Positions 1 to 6,993 of a stretch of 35,836 nt of DNA are shown here, one piece after another. The translations under genes and the position numbers were made by a program. Within the stretch, counting starts at the first letter, position 1. The number at the start of each line of letters is the position of its first letter. The notes beneath the pieces are model-generated. The model did not search any database. It saw only the letters and a program-made list of their open reading frames with translations, and was not told the origin of the DNA. Origin of the DNA: Ruminococcus sp. (GTDB taxonomy: Bacteria > Bacillota > Clostridia > Oscillospirales > Ruminococcaceae); contig SVNN01000004.1 of assembly GCA_015066905.1 (NCBI GenBank), positions 1 to 35,836 on the forward strand, given 5' to 3'.

Positions 1-2
1 TG

Positions 3-50
3 CAGTTACTCGCTAAGATGATCAATCAGTCCGAACTGGGCAAGGCTTAA
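3..50 (+). CDS. 3' end of an upstream gene, possibly dockerin-bearing
   Basis: The first bases read in frame 3 as QLLAKMINQSELGKA followed by TAA at 48-50. The piece LLAKMI resembles the closing helix of a ruminococcal dockerin repeat, so the upstream gene could be another cellulosome component such as a scaffoldin or glycoside hydrolase. Only 15 residues are visible and the calcium loop itself is outside the window. The frame choice rests on the stop codon placement and the dockerin-like look, so this is tentative. Confidence 0.4.
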   Translation, partial: QLLAKMINQSELGKA

Positions 51-93
51 GTCTTAACGACTGACGTACGCACACAATTGAATTAATGTTACT

Positions 94-121
94 TTGACGC
101 GGTCTGAAAAGGCCGCGTCAA
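94..121 (+). promoter_or_regulatory. Intergenic stem-loop directly before the scaffoldin ribosome binding site
   Basis: TTGACGCGGTC (94-104) pairs with GGCCGCGTCAA (111-121) around the loop TGAAAA. This is an 11-bp stem with one G-T pair. No T-run follows; the Shine-Dalgarno AAAGGA (123-128) begins almost at once. A rho-independent terminator is therefore unlikely. A transcript-processing or stabilising hairpin between cellulosome genes, or a translation-control element, fits better. Function is inferred. Confidence 0.6.
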
Positions 122-134
122 GAAAGGAAACGTG

Positions 135-3100
135 ATGAAGAAAAGAATTCTCTCGGCTCTTACATCACTTGCACTGACTGCAACCTGTTTTGCACAAGCG
201 GCAGCAGCTCCGATGCTGATTGCTTCCGCTGCTGATACTTCTTATGAAGTTGGCAAGGTTGCGGCAAATGCGGGTGAAACCGTTTCCGTTCCTGTATATG
301 TAAGCGGCGATACCGGTACATCCGGTATCGTAGTCAGTCTTGAGGCGGATGACAGATTGTCCTACGCCGGCCAGGCTGACGGCAATGCATACACCGGTGA
401 TGTAGTTTGGAATTCTGAGGATCTCTACTGGGTATTCTCTACCGGCGAGGGCGAGGAGCAGACTGCTGCTGACGGCGCAGTGATGTTCACCGTTGACTTC
501 AAGGTTCCTGAGAATGCACAGGCAGGCGACGAATTCCCGATCTCTCTGAATGTGGACGAGGTAGTTGATACCAACGGCACACTCCTTGAGGTTGATACCG
601 TTGCAGGTATGATTTACATTCCTGATGGCGATGGCTCCGTAACCTACACGGTTGATACCGTTGAGGGCGAGGCTGGCCAGGATGTAACCGTTCCGGTTTA
701 TGTTACCGGTGATACCGGTACTGCCGGAATCATTGTCGGTCTGACTGCTCACGAAGGACTTACCCTTGCTGGCGAGTCTGACGGCAACGCATATACCGGC
801 GATACTGTATGGAACGAAGACGATCTCTACTGGGTATTCGCTACCGAAGACGGTGCAAACCAGAAGGCTGCAGATGACGCTGTAATGTTCAACGTCACCT
901 TCACCGTTCCGGATGACGCACAGCCCGGCGACGAGTTCCCGATCGAGTTTGCAGTAGCAGAGGCAGTTGATACCATCGGTACTCCGCTGAATGTTACTAC
1001 TGTAAACGGCAAGATTGTGATCCCTGATGCAATCGTAACTGATCCTGCTGGTTCTGTAACCTACACGGTTGATACCGTTGAGGGTGAGGCTGGTCAGGAT
1101 GTAACTGTTCCGGTTTATGTAACCGGCGACACCGGTACTTCCGGCATCATCATCGGCCTGACTGCTGACTCCAGACTGACTCTCAAGGGTGAGTCCGACG
1201 GCGCAGCATACACCGGCGATGTTGTATGGAACGAAGACGATCTCTACTGGGTATTCGCTACCGAAGACGGCGCTAACCAGAAGGCTGATGATGACGCTGT
1301 AATGTTCAACGTTACCTTCACCGTTCCGGATGACGCACAGCCCGGCGACGAGTTCCCGATCGAGTTTGCAGTAGCAGAGGCTGTTGATACCTTCGGTACT
1401 GACTTGACCGTTACTACTGTAAACGGCAAGATTGTGATCCCTGATGCAATCGTAACTGATCCCGCTGGTTCTGTAACCTACACAGTTGATACTGTTGAGG
1501 GCGCAGCTGGCGCTGATGTAACCGTTCCGGTTTATGTAACCGGCGACACCGGCACTTCCGGCATCATCATCGGTCTGACTGCTGACTCCAGACTGACTCT
1601 CAAGGGTGAGTCCGACGGCGCAGCATACACCGGCGATGTTGTATGGAATGAAAACGATCTCTACTGGGTATTCGCTACCGAAGACGGCGCTAACCAGAAG
1701 GCTGATGATGACGCTGTAATGTTCAACGTCACCTTCACCGTTCCGGATGACGCACAGCCCGGCGACGAGTTCCCGATCGAATTCGCAGTAGCAGAGGCAG
1801 TTGATACCTTCGGTACCGACCTGACCGTTACTACTGTAAATGGTATGATCTACATCCCTGATGAGACCACTACCACCACTGAGGAAACTACTACTACCAC
1901 TACTGAGGAAACCACCACCACTACCACTGAGGAAACCACTACTGAGCCTGAAGAGACCACCACTACCACAACCCTTCTGCCCGGATCCATTATCTTCGAG
2001 GTAGATACTGTTGCAGGTGCTGCAGGTGCGACTGTTGAGGTTCCGGTTTATGTAATCGGTGAGGCTGGCGTTTCCGGCATCGTAATTGGTCTGACTGCTG
2101 ATAACAGACTGACTTATGCAGATGCAAACAACAACGGCGGTGCATACACCGGCGATGTTGTATGGAACGAAAAGGATCTCTACTGGGTATTCGCTACTAC
2201 TGATGGCAGCGACCAGACTGCTGCAAGTGAATCTGTAATGTTTACAATTTCCTTCACAGTACCTGAGGATGCTACCGTTGGCGATGAGTTCCCGATCGAT
2301 TTCCTGATCGCTGAGGCAGTGGACACCCTTGGTCAGGATCTGACTGTTGTTACTAACAACGGTATGATCTACATCACTGAGGAAACCACCACTACCACAG
2401 AGGGTACAACCACCACAACAACCACCACTACTACTACCACTACTGAGACTGAGCCCACCACGACCACCACTACAACTACAATCGTTGTAGAGCCCGGCAA
2501 CGTTGTATACAGAGTTGATACTGTTGCAGGCGCTGCAGGTGCGACTGTTCCGGTTCCGGTTTATGTACTGGGTACTGCTGATACTGCAGGTATCGTAATC
2601 GGCCTGACCGCTGATTCCAGACTGACCTATGCAGATCAGGCAAACGGCGACGCTTATACCGGCGAAGTTGTTTGGAATGCTGATGATCTCTACTGGGTAT
2701 TCGCTACTGAAGACGGCGGCAACCAGGCTGCAGCAAACGGTGCAACTATGTTCACTGTTTCCTTCACAGTTCCGGAAGACGCAACAGTTGGCGACGAGTA
2801 TCCGATCACATTTGTTGTAGCTGAGGCAATCGATACAAATGGCACTCCTGTTGGCGTGACCACCATCGATGGTATGATCTATATCACCGCGGAGACTACT
2901 ACTACTCCGGCTGAGACGACCACTACCGAGTCTGAGACTACTACAACTGAGACTGAGACCACAACTACTGAGTCTGAGACTACTACAACTGAGTCTGAGA
3001 CTACTACCACTGAGTCTGAGACCACAACCACTGAGTCTGAGACTACCACTACTGAGTCTGAGACCACCACTACTGAGTCTGAGACTACCACCACTGAGTC

Positions 3101-4310
3101 TGAGACTACCACCACTGAGTCTGAGACCACAACCACTACTACCACCACTGAGTCTGAGACTACCACTACTGAGTCTGAGACCACAACCACTACCACGATC
3201 GTTGTAGAGCCTGGTACTGTTGTCTACAAGATTGACACTGTACGCGGCAACGCAGGCGAAACCGTTCAGGTTCCTGTTCACGTTCTGGGCGATGCAGGTA
3301 CTGCTGGTATCGTAATCGGCATGACTGCTGACGAAAGAGTAGCTTATGCAGGTCAGACCAACGGCGACGCTTACACCGGCGATATGGTTTGGAACGAAGA
3401 AGATTTCTACTGGACATTCTCCACTGCTGACGGCGAGAACCAGATTGCTGCGAATGATGCAGTCATGTTTACTGTATCCTTCACCATTCCGGAAGACGCT
3501 GTTACCGGTGATGTATATCCGGTTAACTTCTCTGAGGTTGAGGCAACCGACACCAACGGTAACCCGCTGACTGTTGTAACCATCGACGGTAGCATCATCG
3601 TTGTTGGCGAGACTACAACTACTCCGGCTGAGACAACTACTACTGAGCCGGGTGAGACTACCACCACTGTTGTAACCAGCGTATCTGTATCCTATGCAGA
3701 GCCGCAGAAGCAGTGCTACTGGTCTCACGACCCGAACGAGTACGTAGTTGACGGTATGGAAGTAATCCTTTATGTTTACTCTGCTACCATCACTGACGGC
3801 GAAGAGGCTGACTTTACTGCTGTAGAGCCGACCGTAATCGACCTCACTGACAAGTGCGTACTTGAGCATTACACTCCTAAGGATACCTACGTTCCGGGCA
3901 CACACAAGTACTACATCAACGTATATCTTGATGAAGAAACCTGTGCAACCTATGAGGCGCTTGATCCGGCACAGTCTGTTGGTACATTCTACGTTTATAT
4001 CGGTCTGAAGGGCGACACCAACCTCAACGAAGTTGTTGACGCAGACGACGCGGTACTGAACCTGAAGTACTATGCAGAGAGCCTGCTCGGCAGAGAGTAC
4101 CAGCTCAACGAGGATCCTGAGCTCGACGGTAAGGATGGCCTTGCATTCTACGTCGGTGATGTTGACTCCAACGACAGCCTCGATGCTGACGATGCAGTTT
4201 ACATCCTGAAGTACTACGCAATCGTGCTCATCGGTCAGGAGCCTTCTTGGCTCGACATCATCGGATTTGAAATCTTCCCGTATGATGAGGCACACCAGGA
4301 GCTGAACTAA
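135..4310 (+). CDS. Cellulosomal scaffoldin with seven cohesins and a C-terminal X-dockerin
   Basis: Secreted structural protein of about 1391 residues that gathers dockerin-bearing enzymes or adaptors. A signal peptide (MKKRILSAL... to about residue 34) is followed by seven cohesin domains at about 35-162, 168-297, 307-436, 446-576, 618-748, 789-918 and 1027-1157. Cohesins 1-4 are joined by short linkers and the rest by Thr/Glu-rich linkers, the longest near 919-1026. An Ig-like X module (about 1181-1290) precedes a two-repeat dockerin with calcium loops DTNLNEVVDADD and DVDSNDSLDADD. The ATG at 135 is preferred over GTG 132 because AAAGGA lies 6 nt upstream. The layout resembles ScaB of R. 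flavefaciens, whose X-dockerin binds a cell-wall anchored cohesin. That parallel comes from family knowledge, and the partners here are not visible. Confidence 0.93.
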   Translation: MKKRILSALTSLALTATCFAQAAAAPMLIASAADTSYEVGKVAANAGETVSVPVYVSGDTGTSGIVVSLEADDRLSYAGQADGNAYTGDVVWNSEDLYWVFSTGEGEEQTAADGAVMFTVDFKVPENAQAGDEFPISLNVDEVVDTNGTLLEVDTVAGMIYIPDGDGSVTYTVDTVEGEAGQDVTVPVYVTGDTGTAGIIVGLTAHEGLTLAGESDGNAYTGDTVWNEDDLYWVFATEDGANQKAADDAVMFNVTFTVPDDAQPGDEFPIEFAVAEAVDTIGTPLNVTTVNGKIVIPDAIVTDPAGSVTYTVDTVEGEAGQDVTVPVYVTGDTGTSGIIIGLTADSRLTLKGESDGAAYTGDVVWNEDDLYWVFATEDGANQKADDDAVMFNVTFTVPDDAQPGDEFPIEFAVAEAVDTFGTDLTVTTVNGKIVIPDAIVTDPAGSVTYTVDTVEGAAGADVTVPVYVTGDTGTSGIIIGLTADSRLTLKGESDGAAYTGDVVWNENDLYWVFATEDGANQKADDDAVMFNVTFTVPDDAQPGDEFPIEFAVAEAVDTFGTDLTVTTVNGMIYIPDETTTTTEETTTTTTEETTTTTTEETTTEPEETTTTTTLLPGSIIFEVDTVAGAAGATVEVPVYVIGEAGVSGIVIGLTADNRLTYADANNNGGAYTGDVVWNEKDLYWVFATTDGSDQTAASESVMFTISFTVPEDATVGDEFPIDFLIAEAVDTLGQDLTVVTNNGMIYITEETTTTTEGTTTTTTTTTTTTTETEPTTTTTTTTIVVEPGNVVYRVDTVAGAAGATVPVPVYVLGTADTAGIVIGLTADSRLTYADQANGDAYTGEVVWNADDLYWVFATEDGGNQAAANGATMFTVSFTVPEDATVGDEYPITFVVAEAIDTNGTPVGVTTIDGMIYITAETTTTPAETTTTESETTTTETETTTTESETTTTESETTTTESETTTTESETTTTESETTTTESETTTTESETTTTESETTTTTTTTESETTTTESETTTTTTIVVEPGTVVYKIDTVRGNAGETVQVPVHVLGDAGTAGIVIGMTADERVAYAGQTNGDAYTGDMVWNEEDFYWTFSTADGENQIAANDAVMFTVSFTIPEDAVTGDVYPVNFSEVEATDTNGNPLTVVTIDGSIIVVGETTTTPAETTTTEPGETTTTVVTSVSVSYAEPQKQCYWSHDPNEYVVDGMEVILYVYSATITDGEEADFTAVEPTVIDLTDKCVLEHYTPKDTYVPGTHKYYINVYLDEETCATYEALDPAQSVGTFYVYIGLKGDTNLNEVVDADDAVLNLKYYAESLLGREYQLNEDPELDGKDGLAFYVGDVDSNDSLDADDAVYILKYYAIVLIGQEPSWLDIIGFEIFPYDEAHQELN
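636..1860 (+). repeat. Three tandem cohesin-coding units with a 417-nt period
   Basis: The unit beginning SVTYTVDTVEG starts at 636, 1053 and 1470, an exact 417-nt (139-codon) spacing. Units two and three are nearly identical at nucleotide level across most of their length, including synonymous positions, which points to recent duplication or gene conversion. Cohesins 1, 5, 6 and 7 are more diverged. Confidence 0.9.
2928..3191 (+). repeat. 21-nt tandem repeat encoding a Thr/Glu/Ser linker (ESETTTT)
   Basis: GAGTCTGAGAC begins at 2928 and recurs every 21 nt up to 3117, with one variant unit at 2949 (GAGACTGAGAC). After a 12-nt longer step it recurs at 3150 and 3171, giving twelve units. The Thr codons vary (ACT, ACC, ACA), so protein selection maintains the motif. 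It forms the long flexible, probably glycosylated linker between cohesins 6 and 7. Confidence 0.9.
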
Positions 4311-4320
4311 CTCAAATTAA

Positions 4321-4350
4321 GAAAGGACACTTCGGTGTCCTTTCTTTCTT
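4321..4350 (+). terminator. Terminator of the scaffoldin gene
   Basis: GAAAGGACAC (4321-4330) pairs perfectly with GTGTCCTTTC (4335-4344) around a stable TTCG tetraloop. A T-rich tail follows. It lies 10 nt after the scaffoldin stop codon. Confidence 0.9.
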
Positions 4351-4358
4351 CGTGCACA

Positions 4359-4392
4359 AAAAAGCGCTGTATCATTAGATACAGCGCTTTTT
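4359..4392 (-). terminator. Terminator of the M15 carboxypeptidase gene
   Basis: A 15-bp perfect stem, AAAAAGCGCTGTATC (4359-4373) with its complement at 4378-4392, encloses the loop ATTA. Read on the minus strand it follows the carboxypeptidase stop codon by one base and ends in a T-run. The symmetric A and T flanks could also stop plus-strand readthrough from the scaffoldin. Confidence 0.9.
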
Positions 4393-4393
4393 C

Positions 4394-5494
4394 TTATTCT
4401 TCGTTTTCAGTTTCTTCATCCGTTGTGGTTTCTTCAGGTTCCGTAGTCGTTGTTTCCGTAGATCCCGTTGTTGTTTCAGCCGGAAGCGTCGTGGTTGTTG
4501 GGGATGTGCCGATTGCAACTGTTACAATATAACGGTCGATGTTGTTGCCATGGATGGTATATCCCTGATCCGCAGGAACAGGAACCGTTGTGGTATCAGA
4601 AAGAATGTCCGCCGGGAAGGTGTAGATCTCATATTTCTGTCCATCCAGTCCGGTAATCTCAAGATGCTCCCCATCGTAGGTGTAGGCGCTGAGCAGCTCG
4701 ATATATTCTTCCAGACAAAGTCCGCGGCTTGTCATTTCTGATGCGTGCGGTTCACCGACATAACGGAAATGCCAGGGCTCATAGGCAATCTCGGTTGTTT
4801 CAATCTTGTCCTCAGGATAGCGGAGAATAAAGCCGAATTCTGCACAGTTTTCTGCGAACCAAGTGTAATCCCCTGTTCCGTCGAAATCATCCGAATAATC
4901 ACCGAAGAACAGATTGAAGTCGCAGGCCAGTCCGGTCTGATGTTCACTGTGACCGGGCTTTGCAACAGTCTTTGATCCTTCTTCGCCTTCATCCGCCTTA
5001 TATAGTTCCTGCTGATGCTCCTTCGTGCGATATCCGCTGACAATCTGAACATTTTTCAGACCAGTTTCGTCATGGAAGGCAGCCATCATTTCATTCATCG
5101 CCTCAACAGCGTCCTTGCGCATGAGCAGATCGATCGAACTGACGTAGTAAAACTCGTTTTTATTCTCATATACGCTGACGAGGTCTTCTTCAAACTCCTC
5201 GTATCCATAAGCGTTGTTGACGAGGATCATAGAACCACGCCGCAGCAGGGTGTTCTGAATTGTTTCGGTGATGTAGATATCGTCAGGCTCAGAAGTTGGT
5301 TCCGGCTCAGAAATCAGCGGGACAACCGTGCTTTCGGCAGCGGAAAACTCACTTTCAATCGGGGTGAAATCCTTGACAACACGTGCGGTAAATCCGGCAG
5401 CGCCAAGCAACAGTAAAACGGCCAGCGTACCGGCGATGATGCCCTTGGGGGATTTTCGCAATTCATCGGGCTGTGTTCCGGTATAGAAATCCAT
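4394..5494 (-). CDS. Membrane-anchored D-alanyl-D-alanine carboxypeptidase, VanY-like (peptidase M15B)
   Basis: Trims the terminal D-Ala from peptidoglycan stem peptides outside the membrane. The 366-residue protein has one N-terminal membrane helix (about residues 18-40) and a VanY domain at about 90-260. The zinc site motif is SEHQTGLACD (His185, Asp192), with EPWH supplying the catalytic Glu239 and His242. SGYRT at 153-157 is the usual upstream motif. The C-terminal 35 or so residues are Thr/Glu-rich low complexity. ATG 5494 is preferred over ATG 5539: AAGGAG lies upstream of 5494, whereas 5539 sits almost on the expected transcription start of the promoter at 5551. Vancomycin resistance is not implied, since no van regulators or ligases lie nearby. 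Confidence 0.88.
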   Translation of the reverse strand: MDFYTGTQPDELRKSPKGIIAGTLAVLLLLGAAGFTARVVKDFTPIESEFSAAESTVVPLISEPEPTSEPDDIYITETIQNTLLRRGSMILVNNAYGYEEFEEDLVSVYENKNEFYYVSSIDLLMRKDAVEAMNEMMAAFHDETGLKNVQIVSGYRTKEHQQELYKADEGEEGSKTVAKPGHSEHQTGLACDFNLFFGDYSDDFDGTGDYTWFAENCAEFGFILRYPEDKIETTEIAYEPWHFRYVGEPHASEMTSRGLCLEEYIELLSAYTYDGEHLEITGLDGQKYEIYTFPADILSDTTTVPVPADQGYTIHGNNIDRYIVTVAIGTSPTTTTLPAETTTGSTETTTTEPEETTTDEETENEE

Positions 5495-5550
5495 ATAAAA
5501 TACCTGCTCCTTTCCAGATTCTGTGTTTCTATCAGGCATTATTATTCTCT

Positions 5551-5580
5551 ATTATACCACAAATCCGAAGAAAATGGCAG
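5551..5580 (-). promoter_or_regulatory. Promoter of the M15 carboxypeptidase gene
   Basis: On the minus strand, TGTGGTATAAT is a consensus -10 hexamer (complement of 5551-5556) with a TGn extension. A weak -35 CTGCCA lies 18 nt upstream. The expected transcription start falls between the two candidate start codons. Confidence 0.7.
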
Positions 5581-5659
5581 TGCTATTTGATAATTTGTGC
5601 AATGTGTGCAATTTTTTCAATAACAATATAGAATTACTGATAAAATTGTTTGAAATCTA

Positions 5660-5688
5660 TTGCATTCCCTGTATATATGTGGTATAGT
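5660..5688 (+). promoter_or_regulatory. Promoter of the zinc-ribbon gene
   Basis: TTGCAT (5660-5665), a 17-nt spacer and TATAGT (5683-5688) with TGTGG before it as an extended -10. The Shine-Dalgarno AAAGGAGG follows at about 5710-5717. Confidence 0.7.
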
Positions 5689-5725
5689 TAATACAAGGTT
5701 ATTCATGAGAAAGGAGGCGTGTGGG

Positions 5726-6370
5726 ATGAAATGTCCGATTTGCGGCGAAACATATCTGCAAAAACGTAATTTCTGCGTGCTGTGCGGCGCGGATCTGAAA
5801 TCCGCGGCAGAAACTGAACAGGCTGTATCTGCACCCGTGACGGAGGCGCTCCCCGCGCCCTCCCCGATCAAGAAGCCTGTTACTGCCGAGGATTTCTTCG
5901 GTCCGTCGCGGCCCATACGCAGGACCGCGAAGATGAACGACCTCTCTGTGTCGGACGTTGATCTTGGCGATCTTGCCGATGCAAATCTGCAAAAGCCCCT
6001 GCACCAGCGTTATATGAAATCCGCCGCCGAATTCGGGGTGGATATGACCAATACAGTGCAGAACCGCCGCGCCGCAACAGTCGGTATGTATGAAGCCGCG
6101 CCGGATCCTGCACGCACACAAGCTGCACACGTTCCGGTGAAGTCTGCAATCGGCATGGCGGAAGCGGTCGGCTGCGACCAGTCTAATGTCAGCAGCGGGA
6201 AAACCGCTCCTGCGGTCACGATGTCCGACGACATCCGTCCGGTTGAAGCGCTCCCAAAGGCACAGCCGAAGCAGCTGGATGAGATTGATTCTCTTCCGGT
6301 TCCTGACTGCTTTCGCAGACGACGCTCCGCACCTGTTTCGTTAGAAATACCAAATCTGGAATGTTGTTGA
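5726..6370 (+). CDS. Zinc-ribbon protein of unknown function
   Basis: The 214-residue protein opens with a compact zinc ribbon, CPICG ... CVLCG (Cys3, Cys6, Cys17, Cys20), in the style of N-terminal ribbons on many Firmicute proteins. The rest is Ala/Pro-rich and polar, looks largely disordered, and has no membrane segment or enzymatic motif I can recognise. The ATG at 5726 is chosen because AAAGGAGG lies 8 nt upstream; longer upstream readings would cross the promoter. It may be an adaptor or nucleic-acid binding protein, but no function can be assigned. The promoter at 5660 and the separate mscL promoter downstream suggest it is monocistronic. Confidence 0.75.
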   Translation: MKCPICGETYLQKRNFCVLCGADLKSAAETEQAVSAPVTEALPAPSPIKKPVTAEDFFGPSRPIRRTAKMNDLSVSDVDLGDLADANLQKPLHQRYMKSAAEFGVDMTNTVQNRRAATVGMYEAAPDPARTQAAHVPVKSAIGMAEAVGCDQSNVSSGKTAPAVTMSDDIRPVEALPKAQPKQLDEIDSLPVPDCFRRRRSAPVSLEIPNLECC

Positions 6371-6411
6371 AAAGAAACATTGTCAAAGTTTTTTGGTGCA
6401 TTTTGTCGGAT

Positions 6412-6438
6412 TCTGTGCTATACTTAGTATAACACAGA
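6412..6438. promoter_or_regulatory. Palindromic promoter region upstream of mscL
   Basis: TCTGTGCTATAC (6412-6423), TTA, then GTATAACACAGA (6427-6438) forms a 12-bp inverted repeat with one mismatch. The left arm carries an extended -10, TGTGCTATACT, for mscL. The right arm read on the minus strand gives TGTGTTATACT, a second -10 pointing back at the zinc-ribbon gene. No good -35 was found on the plus strand. The symmetry could equally be an operator. Confidence 0.6.
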
Positions 6439-6460
6439 ATTTGAAGGAGGACTACCAAAA

Positions 6461-6940
6461 ATGGCAGATCAGACAACCCAGGCTCCTGTTCAGCAGCCTG
6501 CACCTGCTCCTCAGCCGGCACCTGCTCCGCAGCCCGCAAAGGAGAATCCCGCAAAATCTCTTGCAGATGAATTCAAGACTTTCATCGCGCGCGGCAACGT
6601 GCTCGATATGGCAGTCGGTGTGATCGTCGGCGGCGCATTCACCTCCATTGTAAACGCGCTTGTTGATGACATTCTCATGCCGATCATCGGCACTCTGATG
6701 ATTGGTCTGAACTTCCACACCCTCGGCATCACCATTCCGTGGGGCGATCATCCCTTCATTGCTATCGGTTCCTTTATCCAGGCAATCATCGTATTCCTGC
6801 TCACTGCACTGTGCGTATTTGCAATCGTAAAGGTTGTAAACATCTTTGTAAAGAAGAAGCCTGTTGCAGCTAAGCCCACCAAGCAGGAAGAGCTCCTGAT
6901 GGAGATCCGCGATCTGCTCAAGGAACAGCAGCAGAAATAA
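6461..6940 (+). CDS. mscL: Large-conductance mechanosensitive channel MscL with Pro-rich N-terminal extension
   Basis: Forms a pentameric membrane pore that opens under high membrane tension to release solutes in hypo-osmotic shock. Residues 36-50 (DEFKTFIARGNVLDM) match the amphipathic N-terminal helix and the start of TM1 of the family. TM1 spans about 47-72 and TM2 about 98-128, and a charged C-terminal helix (KQEELLMEIRDLL) forms the usual cytoplasmic bundle. Before this core lie about 31 extra residues rich in PAP and PQ repeats, absent from typical MscL of about 130-150 residues. The start is fixed by GAAGGAGG just upstream and by the lack of another ATG before residue 50. The gene has its own promoter (6412-6424) and shares a terminator region with convergent sigG. 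Confidence 0.96.
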   Translation: MADQTTQAPVQQPAPAPQPAPAPQPAKENPAKSLADEFKTFIARGNVLDMAVGVIVGGAFTSIVNALVDDILMPIIGTLMIGLNFHTLGITIPWGDHPFIAIGSFIQAIIVFLLTALCVFAIVKVVNIFVKKKPVAAKPTKQEELLMEIRDLLKEQQQK

Positions 6941-6954
6941 ATCTGCATAAACTC

Positions 6955-6988
6955 AAAGCCGCCTTGCGTGTTTCGCAAAGCGGCTTTT
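6955..6988. terminator. Terminator between convergent mscL and sigG
   Basis: AAAGCCGC (6955-6962) pairs with GCGGCTTT (6980-6987). After a C/A mismatch, TTGCG pairs with CGCAA around the loop TGTTT. A short T-tail supports termination of mscL. The A-rich left flank is weaker for the opposite direction, toward sigG. Confidence 0.8.
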
Positions 6989-6993
6989 CTTAA

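Noticed and set aside
2928-3191. Regular repeats suggestive of a CRISPR array
   Set aside because: The period is 21 nt with no unique spacers, and the repeats are in frame as a Thr/Glu/Ser linker.
165-4295. A 1376-codon open frame on the minus strand opposite the scaffoldin
   Set aside because: It mirrors the scaffoldin's biased, repeat-rich codons, has no ribosome binding site or recognisable domain, and its product is low-complexity Ser/Cys/Asn/Gly-rich. It is a composition artefact.
4394-4500. LPAET in the carboxypeptidase tail as a sortase signal
   Set aside because: It is not followed by Gly, a hydrophobic helix or a basic tail, and the protein is already anchored by an N-terminal helix.
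4394-5494. Vancomycin resistance cluster suggested by the VanY-like protein
   Set aside because: No vanHAX, vanS/R or D-Ala-D-Lac ligase genes nearby; M15 carboxypeptidases are common housekeeping wall enzymes.
4394-5539. Longer carboxypeptidase start at ATG 5539
   Set aside because: It has no Shine-Dalgarno and sits about where transcription from the TATAAT at 5551 would begin; ATG 5494 has AAGGAG upstream.
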